NCBI GenBank assembly: GCA_903929895.1
Contig: CAIYWM010000094.1
Coordinates: 1-12,572, forward strand
Source of the DNA: an uncultured Alphaproteobacteria bacterium
GTDB taxonomy: Bacteria; Pseudomonadota; Alphaproteobacteria; Reyranellales; Reyranellaceae
Length of the DNA: 12,572 nt
Reading direction: 5' to 3'
The notes beneath the pieces are model-generated. The model did not search any database, was not told the DNA's origin, and saw only the letters and a list, made by a program, of their open reading frames with translations. Both the position numbers and the translations under genes were made by a program. Below are positions 7,577 through 12,572 of this stretch, one piece after another (the first letter of the stretch is position 1; every line of letters begins with the position of its first letter).

Positions 7577-8296
7577 TCATACCCCCAAATAGGTTTGCAG
7601 CTTGCCGATGCTCTGCTGCACGTCGCTCGAGGCGACCGTGTCGATCACGCGACCGTCTTCCATGACGTAGTGGCGATCCGCGACCGTTGCCGCGAAATGG
7701 AAATTCTGCTCGACCAGCAGGATGGTGAAGCCGCGGCTCTTGAGCTGGCGGATGATCTCGCCGATGCGCTGGACGATCACCGGCGCCAGGCCCTCGGTCG
7801 GCTCGTCGAGCAGCAGCAGGTTGGCGCCGGTGCGCAGGATGCGCCCGATCGCCAGCATCTGCTGCTCGCCGCCGGACAGCTTCGTGCCCTGGCTGGACCG
7901 CCGCTCCAGCAGGTTGGGAAAGAGCTTGTAGATTTCGTCGATGCTCAATCCGCCGGGCTTGACGATCGGCGGCAGGCGCAGGTTCTCGTCGACGTTCAGG
8001 CTGGAGAAGATGCCGCGTTCCTCAGGGCAGTAGGCGATGCCCAGCCGTGCGATGTGATCCGACGGCATGCCGATCGTTTCCTTGCCGTCGAAGGCGATCG
8101 AACCGGTGCGCTTGCCCAGGATGCCCATGATCGACCGCAGGGTCGTCGTCTTGCCGGCGCCGTTGCGCCCGAGCAGGGTGACGAGTTCGCCGCGGCGGAT
8201 CTCGAAATCGACGCCGTGCAGGATGTGCGACTCGCCGTACCAGGCCTGCAGGCCGGCGACTTTCAACAATGTCTCAGCCATGACCGGTTCCGACAT
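7577..8296 (-). CDS. livF: HAAT-family ABC transporter ATP-binding protein LivF
   Basis: This 239-residue cytoplasmic ATPase energises uptake. Walker A is GRNGAGKT at 43-50, the ABC signature LSGGEQQ at 140-146, Walker B LLLLDEP at 160-166 with catalytic Glu165. The switch position reads LVEQN, Gln197 replacing the usual His, which is the normal state of LivF proteins and helps tell it from LivG. The chosen ATG 8296 has GAGG 4 nt upstream and overlaps the livG end by 23 nt. ATG 8281, five codons later, is an alternative with no good ribosome binding site. The gene is followed after 7 bp by livH. Confidence 0.95.
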   Translation of the reverse strand: MSEPVMAETLLKVAGLQAWYGESHILHGVDFEIRRGELVTLLGRNGAGKTTTLRSIMGILGKRTGSIAFDGKETIGMPSDHIARLGIAYCPEERGIFSSLNVDENLRLPPIVKPGGLSIDEIYKLFPNLLERRSSQGTKLSGGEQQMLAIGRILRTGANLLLLDEPTEGLAPVIVQRIGEIIRQLKSRGFTILLVEQNFHFAATVADRHYVMEDGRVIDTVASSDVQQSIGKLQTYLGV

Positions 8297-9032
8297 AAGC
8301 CTCGATGACGGCGGGATGCTTGGACACCGTGGCGTACGGGCCTTCGGCCAGCACCTCGCCCCGCGCCAGCACGGTGATCGTGTCCGAGAGGTCGGCGACG
8401 ACGGACATGTTGTGCTCGACCATCAGGACGGTGCGGTCCCTGGCGACGGTGCGGATCAGGGCGGCGATACGCTTGATGTCTTCCTGGCCGAGGCCGGCCA
8501 TCGGCTCGTCGAGCAGCATCATTTCAGGCTCGAGCGCCAGGGTCGTGGCGATCTCCAGGGCGCGCTTGCGGCCATACGGAAGATCGACGGCCTGCGCCTC
8601 CGCGAAGTCGGCGAGGCCGACGGCGGCCACCAGCTCCAGCGCCCGGGCATCGAGGCGGCCGAGCACGCTTTCGGAGCGCCAGAACTGGAAGGAAATCCCG
8701 AGCTTGCGCTGCAGGGCGACGCGGACGTTTTCACGCACGCTGAGATGGGGAAACACGGCTGAGATCTGGAACGACCGGGCGAGCCCCATGCGGGCGATCG
8801 CCGCCGGCGAACTGCCGGTGATGTTGCGTCCGTTGAAGTGAATCTGGCCCGCGGTCGGGGTCAGGAAGTGCGTCAGGAGGTTGAAGCAGGTCGTCTTGCC
8901 CGCGCCATTTGGCCCGATCAACGCGTGAATTGTGTGGCGTTTCACGCGCAGATTGACGTTCTTGACCGCGATGAAGCCCTTGAACTCCTTCGTCAGTCCG
9001 GCTGCCTCGAGAATTATCTCTTCGTTGGCCAT
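8274..9032 (-). CDS. livG: HAAT-family ABC transporter ATP-binding protein LivG
   Basis: This 252-residue ATPase subunit partners LivF. Walker A is GPNGAGKTT at 40-48; the ABC signature is the degenerate LPYGRKRALEIA at 151-162, as usual for LivG; Walker B is MMLLDEP at 171-177 with Glu176; the switch His is 207 (VEHN). The C-terminal AVIEAYVGTG segment is typical. I place the start at ATG 9032, which has AGGGAG about 6 nt upstream; the open frame extends to 9221 but the added residues are not protein-like and cross the divergent promoter region. It is the first gene of the leftward run and faces livK, so the importer genes are split around a shared regulatory region. Confidence 0.95.
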   Translation of the reverse strand: MANEEIILEAAGLTKEFKGFIAVKNVNLRVKRHTIHALIGPNGAGKTTCFNLLTHFLTPTAGQIHFNGRNITGSSPAAIARMGLARSFQISAVFPHLSVRENVRVALQRKLGISFQFWRSESVLGRLDARALELVAAVGLADFAEAQAVDLPYGRKRALEIATTLALEPEMMLLDEPMAGLGQEDIKRIAALIRTVARDRTVLMVEHNMSVVADLSDTITVLARGEVLAEGPYATVSKHPAVIEAYVGTGHG

Positions 9033-9051
9033 CGGCTCTCCCTGTGCCGCG

Positions 9052-9080
9052 AATAAATCGAAGCTTTGCGCCGCTGTCCA
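9052..9080 (-). promoter_or_regulatory. Possible sigma-70-type promoter for the livG-led operon
   Basis: On the minus strand TGGACA (9080-9075) and TTTATT (9057-9052) are separated by exactly 17 nt, matching -35 and -10 boxes at five and four of six positions. The start of transcription would fall near 9045, leaving a very short leader that still contains the AGGGAG ribosome binding site. The left half-site of the TCGAAGC/GCTTCGA repeat overlaps the spacer. The prediction is by eye only. Confidence 0.35.
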
Positions 9081-9127
9081 GCACTGGCGTCGGCTTCGAC
9101 ACATGGATAGATTTCGAACACTCGAAA
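9058..9127. promoter_or_regulatory. Cluster of TCGAA half-sites between livG and livK, possible operator
   Basis: Four half-sites of the same core occur in this 70-bp stretch. TCGAAGC (9058-9064) and GCTTCGA (9093-9099) form a perfect inverted repeat with 28 nt between. TTTCGA (9112-9117) and TCGAAA (9122-9127) form a second perfect inverted repeat with a 4-nt spacer, a 16-bp dyad of the size bound by dimeric repressors. The cluster lies in the divergent intergenic region, the second dyad 29 bp before the livK start. A role in controlling both transcription units is inferred; no regulator gene is in the window. Confidence 0.4.
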
Positions 9128-9156
9128 CGGGGAAGAACATTGGGAGGATCAAGACC

Positions 9157-10383
9157 GTGAAGTTCACAACCAGCATCAGGCACGCCGGAGCGGCCGCCGC
9201 CGTCGCCGGTCTCGCCGTCATCGGCCTGGCGACTTATGCCCAGGCCCAGGCGCCCCAGCCGCTGAAGATCGGCGTCATGGAAGGCTTCTCGGGCGTCTAT
9301 GGCGACCTCACCCAGGGCGAGGTCGAGGCCATCCAGATGGCAATCGACGATTTCGGCGGCAAGGTTCTCGGCCGTCCGATCGAGGTCCTGCAGGCCGACC
9401 ACCAGACCAAGCCCGACGTTGGCGCGGCGATCGCACGCAAGTGGTACGACGTCGACGGCGTGAAGATGATCACCGGCATCGGCACGTCCTCGGTGGCGCT
9501 GGCCGTCCGCAAGATCGCCCAGGAAAAGGGCATGATCGACATCAACACCGGCGCGGCGTCGGCCGACCTGACCGGCCCCGCCTGCTCGCCGACCGGCGCG
9601 CACTGGGTGTACGACACCTACGCGCTGGCGAAGGTGACCGGCGGCGCGGTCGTCAAGGACGGCGGCGACTCCTGGTACTTCCTCACCGCCGACTACGCCT
9701 TCGGCCATGCGCTCGAGCGCGACGTGACCGCAGTCGTGACGGCTGCCGGCGGCAAGGTCGTCGGCGGCGTCCGGCATCCGCTCAGCACGCAGGACTTCTC
9801 GTCCTTCCTGCTCCAGGCCCAGGCCTCGAAGGCCAAGGTCATCGGCCTTGCCAACGCGGGCCAGGACACGATCAACTCGATCAAGCAGGCCGGCGAATTC
9901 GGCATCACCAAGGCCGGCCAGCGCCTCGCCGGCCTGCTGGTCTTCTCGACCGACGTGGCTGCCCTCACCCTGCCGGTGGCGCAGGGCCTCGTGCTCACCG
10001 AGGCCTTCTACTGGGATCTCAACGACGAGACCCGGGCCTGGACCAAGCGCTTCCGCGCCAAGAAGGACAAGATCCCCAGCATGCTGACGGTCGGCGTCTA
10101 CAGCTCGACCCTGCACTACCTCAAGGCCGTGCAGGCCGCCGGCACCGACGAGCCGAAGGCGGTTATGGCGAAGATGCGGGAGATCCCCGTCAACGACGTC
10201 ATGACCAAGAACGGCAAGCTGCGCGAGGACGGCCGCCTGGAGCGCGACATGTATCTCTTCCAGGTCAAGACTCCGGCCGAGTCCAAGAGCAAGGACGACA
10301 TCTACAAGCTGGTCGCCACGGTGCCGGGCAGCGAAGCCTTTCGTCCGATGAAGGACGGCAAGTGCCCGCTCGTGAAGAACTGA
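9157..10383 (+). CDS. livK: ABC transporter substrate-binding protein, LivK-like (periplasmic)
   Basis: This 408-residue periplasmic binding protein begins at GTG 9157, with GGGAGG 9 nt upstream. That start gives a clean signal peptide: Lys2 and Arg8, a hydrophobic stretch at about 10-27, and AQA-type cleavage near residues 30-32. ATG 9103, in frame upstream, would bury the signal peptide and lacks a ribosome binding site. The mature part opens with LKIGVMEGFSGVYGD, the usual first strand of type I HAAT receptors; GEVEAIQMAIDDFGG and KARKWYDVDGV-like segments follow. Two cysteines (in GPACSPTG and the C-terminal GKCPLVKN) could form a disulfide. It delivers ligand to LivHMFG, encoded divergently. 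The ligand may be a branched-chain amino acid, amide or aromatic acid; the sequence does not decide. A strong terminator follows. Confidence 0.94.
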   Translation: MKFTTSIRHAGAAAAVAGLAVIGLATYAQAQAPQPLKIGVMEGFSGVYGDLTQGEVEAIQMAIDDFGGKVLGRPIEVLQADHQTKPDVGAAIARKWYDVDGVKMITGIGTSSVALAVRKIAQEKGMIDINTGAASADLTGPACSPTGAHWVYDTYALAKVTGGAVVKDGGDSWYFLTADYAFGHALERDVTAVVTAAGGKVVGGVRHPLSTQDFSSFLLQAQASKAKVIGLANAGQDTINSIKQAGEFGITKAGQRLAGLLVFSTDVAALTLPVAQGLVLTEAFYWDLNDETRAWTKRFRAKKDKIPSMLTVGVYSSTLHYLKAVQAAGTDEPKAVMAKMREIPVNDVMTKNGKLREDGRLERDMYLFQVKTPAESKSKDDIYKLVATVPGSEAFRPMKDGKCPLVKN

Positions 10384-10405
10384 TCGTCAGTTCATGAATT
10401 TTGAG

Positions 10406-10431
10406 AAGGGGCGCCTTGGGCGCCCCTTTTT
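10406..10431 (+). terminator. Rho-independent terminator after livK
   Basis: GGGGCGCC and GGCGCCCC form a perfect 8-bp stem (10408-10415 with 10419-10426), extended by two A-T pairs, with a 3-nt loop and followed by TTTTT. It begins 23 bp after the livK stop codon and separates livK from the MFS genes. Confidence 0.92.
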
Positions 10432-10481
10432 CATGCCCGAACGGCACGAAGCCCTGTCAACCGAGGGACTACCGCCATTCC

Positions 10482-10510
10482 TTGACGCCTCCCATCGCAT
10501 CCCATCTGAT
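10482..10510 (+). promoter_or_regulatory. Possible promoter of the tandem MFS genes
   Basis: TTGACG (10482-10487) and TCTGAT (10505-10510) are 17 nt apart, matching -35 at five and -10 at four positions. If real, transcription would begin near 10517, after ATG 10509, and that ATG could not be the start codon. The TTCCTTGACGC block recurs at 11821-11831 before the second MFS gene, so part of it may be shared leader rather than promoter. By eye only. Confidence 0.3.
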
Positions 10511-11828
10511 GCGCGTGGCGAGCAGGGGAGAAGCACCGCGTGGCCGTCCAGGATCGGCCCTGAAGGGGGCTTGGGGAATCACGTTCCTGATCTTCCTCTT
10601 CATGCTCGTGAACTTCGCCGACAAGATGGTGGTCGGCCTTGCCGCCAAGCCGATCATGGAGGACCTCAAGCTCACCCCGGAGCAGTTCGGGCTGATCGGC
10701 TCGGCGTTCTTCTTCCTCTTCCCCTTCTCGGCGGTCCTGGTCGGCTTCGTCGCCAATCGCCTTCCGGCGCGCAACGCCCTGCTCGCCATGGCGATCTTCT
10801 GGTCCCTGCTGCAGTTCCCGATGCTGGGCCTGGTGAGCTTCGAGGTGCTGATCGCCTGCCGCATCCTGCTCGGCGCCGCCGAGGGGCCGGCCGGGCCGGT
10901 GGCGACCCACGCGCTCTACAAATGGTTTCCCGATTCGCTGCGTGCCGTCCCTACCGCAGTGGTGGCCCAGGGCTCGGCGATCGGCGTCATCGTGGCGGTG
11001 CCGGCGCTGAACTGGATCATCGTCCACCACTCCTGGCACTGGGCCTTCGGCGCGATCGGCATTGCCGGCCTGCTGTGGAGCATCCTGTGGTTCTTCTTCG
11101 GCCGCGAAGGCACGCTGGTCGACCCTCCGATAACGCAACACGTCGACGGCGAGCCCCGCGTGCCGTATCGCGACCTGCTCACCTGCCCCACCATCCTGGC
11201 GGCCTGCTGCACGGGCTTCGCCAGCTACTGGGGACTGGCGCTCGGCCTCACCTGGTTCACGCCCTACCTCGTCGACGGGCTGGGCTTTTCCCAGACACTC
11301 GGCGGCAATCTCAGTGTCCTGCCGTGGATTGCCGGGCTGGTGGTCGTGCTTGCCGGTGGCTGGCTCTCGCAGCGCCTCAAGGCCGGTGGTGCCTCGAGCC
11401 GGGTCTCCCGCGGCATTCTTGCCTCGGCCGCCGTCATGGCCGGCGGCTGCATCCTGCCCTTCATCGGCTTCACGTCGGCCCCCGACCTCAAGCTTGCAAT
11501 CCTGATCGCCGGCACCGCGATCGGCAGCCCGATCTTCGTCGCCGTGCCGCTGGTGGTGAGCGAGTTGACGCCGCAGTCGCAACGCGCCGCCATGCTGGCC
11601 ATCGTGAACTCGATCATGACCCTGGGCGGAGTCATTGCGCCTTTCGCAATGGGTGTGGTGGTGCAGGACGCGGCCGCGCGCCTGGCCGGCTACGACAACG
11701 GCTTCACGCTCCTGGGCGGCCTCCTGCTGGCAAGCGGTCTCATCGGCCTGCTCTTCATACGGCCTGAAGCCGATCGCCGGAGACTGGCCGCGCGCGCCGC
11801 GCTTCGCCGCATGCCCGGCGTTCCTTGA
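10509..11828 (+). CDS. MFS transporter, ACS (anion:cation symporter)-like, first of a tandem pair
   Basis: This roughly 439-residue protein has twelve predicted membrane helices, a central cytoplasmic loop after FGREGTLVDPP and the motif-rich first loop NFADKMVVGLAAKPI, features of the anion:cation symporter branch of MFS, which imports organic acids such as sugar acids and aromatic acids with protons. The start is unsettled. The second copy starts at a GTG followed by ACCGTCCAGGA; the equivalent GTG here (10540, after AGGGGAG) is one base out of frame and would stop at TGA after seven codons. The frame that encodes the transporter opens at ATG 10509 (no ribosome binding site) or GTG 10515. 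The added N-terminus (ASRGEAPRGRPGSA) is not membrane-like. Either the leader has lost one base and a weak start is used, the gene is silenced, or the base is a sequence error. Confidence 0.85.
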   Translation: MRVASRGEAPRGRPGSALKGAWGITFLIFLFMLVNFADKMVVGLAAKPIMEDLKLTPEQFGLIGSAFFFLFPFSAVLVGFVANRLPARNALLAMAIFWSLLQFPMLGLVSFEVLIACRILLGAAEGPAGPVATHALYKWFPDSLRAVPTAVVAQGSAIGVIVAVPALNWIIVHHSWHWAFGAIGIAGLLWSILWFFFGREGTLVDPPITQHVDGEPRVPYRDLLTCPTILAACCTGFASYWGLALGLTWFTPYLVDGLGFSQTLGGNLSVLPWIAGLVVVLAGGWLSQRLKAGGASSRVSRGILASAAVMAGGCILPFIGFTSAPDLKLAILIAGTAIGSPIFVAVPLVVSELTPQSQRAAMLAIVNSIMTLGGVIAPFAMGVVVQDAAARLAGYDNGFTLLGGLLLASGLIGLLFIRPEADRRRLAARAALRRMPGVP

Positions 11829-11858
11829 CGCACCAGAGCAATCCCCTGTCAGATGGAC

Positions 11859-11903
11859 ATGCGCGTCCGGCCAACAGGACGCCAAGGAGAAACGCCCACG
11901 TGA
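11859..11903 (+). other. Possible 14-codon leader ORF overlapping the second MFS start
   Basis: ATG 11859 opens a frame encoding MRVRPTGRQGETPT that stops at TGA 11901-11903, sharing bases with the GTG start at 11900 (GTGA overlap). The ATGCGCGT beginning is also present before the first MFS gene at 10509. Short and without a convincing ribosome binding site, it could be chance; if translated it would couple to the transporter. Confidence 0.2.
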
Positions 11904-12572
11904 CCGTCCAGGACCGCCCCCTCAAGGGGGCCTGGGGCATGACCGCCCTGCTCTTCCTCTTCATGCTGATCAACTTCGCCGACAAGGTCGTCGTGGGACT
12001 GGCGGCCGTTCCCCTCACCCGGGATCTCGGCCTGACACCGGAGCAGTTCGGCGACATCGGCTCGGCGTTCTTCCTGCTCTTCGCGGTCTCGGCAATCGTC
12101 GTCGGCTTCATCTCCAACCGCGTGCAGACCAAACACACGCTGCTGGTGATGGCGATCATCTGGTCGGTGGTGCAGTTTCCGATGCTGGGCATGGTGAGCC
12201 TGGAAACGCTGATCGTCTGCCGCATCATCCTGGGCGCCGGCGAAGGCCCGGCCGGCCCGGTTGCGACTCACGCCATCTACAAATGGTTTCCCGACTCGCT
12301 GCGCGGACTGCCGACGGCCGTCATTGCCCAGGGATCGGCCTTCGGCGTCATCATCGCCGTCCCCCTGCTCAACTGGATCATCGAGACCTACTCCTGGCAC
12401 TGGGCGTTCGGCGCGCTGGGCATCGCGGGCCTGGTCTGGGCCGTCCTGTGGCTGATCTTCGGCCGCGAGGGCACCCTCGTCGACCCGCCGGTCAGCGCCA
12501 GCGGCAGCAACGAGCGCGTGCCCTATCGCTACCTGCTCACCTGCCCCACCATCCTTGCCGTCTGTGCCGCGG
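11900..12572 (+). CDS. MFS transporter, ACS-like, second of a tandem pair (truncated by window edge)
   Basis: The frame from GTG 11900 stays open to the right edge (224 codons). The start is supported by AAGGAGAA about 9 nt upstream and by the product MTVQDRPLKGAWGMTALLF, which matches copy 1 from LKGAWG onward. Counted by eye, the two proteins agree at roughly 70-75 % of positions up to FGREGTLVDPP. NFADKVVVGLAAVPL, SAFFLLF, EGPAGPVATHAIYKWFPDSL and SWHWAFGA mark helices 1-6 of an organic-anion symporter, with the central loop and YRYLLTCPTILAV at the beginning of the second half. It follows copy 1 by 71 bp with no terminator, so the two are probably co-transcribed. A recent-to-moderate duplication is likely; differing substrate ranges are possible. 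No stop or frameshift is seen in the visible part. Confidence 0.93.
   Translation, partial: MTVQDRPLKGAWGMTALLFLFMLINFADKVVVGLAAVPLTRDLGLTPEQFGDIGSAFFLLFAVSAIVVGFISNRVQTKHTLLVMAIIWSVVQFPMLGMVSLETLIVCRIILGAGEGPAGPVATHAIYKWFPDSLRGLPTAVIAQGSAFGVIIAVPLLNWIIETYSWHWAFGALGIAGLVWAVLWLIFGREGTLVDPPVSASGSNERVPYRYLLTCPTILAVCAA

Noticed and set aside
8731..10116. 461-residue minus-strand frame across livK and livG
   Set aside because: It is a shadow of livK and an out-of-frame part of livG; no motif or start signal.

Overview
The window is GC-rich, densely packed DNA. An alphaproteobacterium is the likely source, probably Hyphomicrobiales or Rhodospirillales. This is inferred from the composition, the HAAT-type (branched-chain amino acid type) ABC operon, the receptor-type adenylate cyclase, the fatty-acid-type thiolase/SDR pair, and a palindromic intergenic repeat of a kind common in Bradyrhizobium-like genomes. 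No rRNA, tRNA, CRISPR, insertion sequence or phage gene was seen.

Layout, left to right. (1) 1-1164, minus strand: an SDR dehydrogenase followed by the first 117 codons of a thiolase. They look like a two-gene operon for the last two steps of a beta-oxidation-like pathway. (2) 1165-2177 has no intact gene. It holds a plus-strand fragment of a TylF-like methyltransferase with an internal deletion, a hairpin repeat lying against it, and a minus-strand fragment of an unrecognised protein interrupted by an in-frame TGA. (3) 2178-2807, plus strand: a MarC-family membrane protein with a probable TTG start. (4) 9032 down to 2812, minus strand: a tight run livG-livF-livH-livM-rraA-like-adenylate cyclase. 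(5) 9157-10383, plus strand: the periplasmic binding protein livK, divergent from livG across a 124-bp intergenic region with repeated TCGAA half-sites, and ended by a strong terminator. (6) 10509 to the right edge, plus strand: two tandem, closely related MFS transporters. The second starts at GTG 11900 and leaves the window.

Taken together this looks like a catabolic uptake locus. A binding protein, two permeases and two ATPases import a carboxylate-like or amino-acid-like compound, two MFS carriers handle related organic anions, and an RraA/HMG-aldolase-like protein may act on an oxo-acid intermediate. A membrane cyclase with a large extracytoplasmic sensor, apparently co-transcribed, would couple a ligand to cAMP. 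The substrate cannot be read from the sequence.

The most noteworthy points are: the cyclase and RraA-like genes appended to the importer operon; the tandem MFS pair, whose shared leader carries a 1-nt difference that puts the ancestral GTG start of the first copy out of frame; the graveyard of gene fragments at 1.2-2.2 kb; and the half-site cluster between livG and livK.
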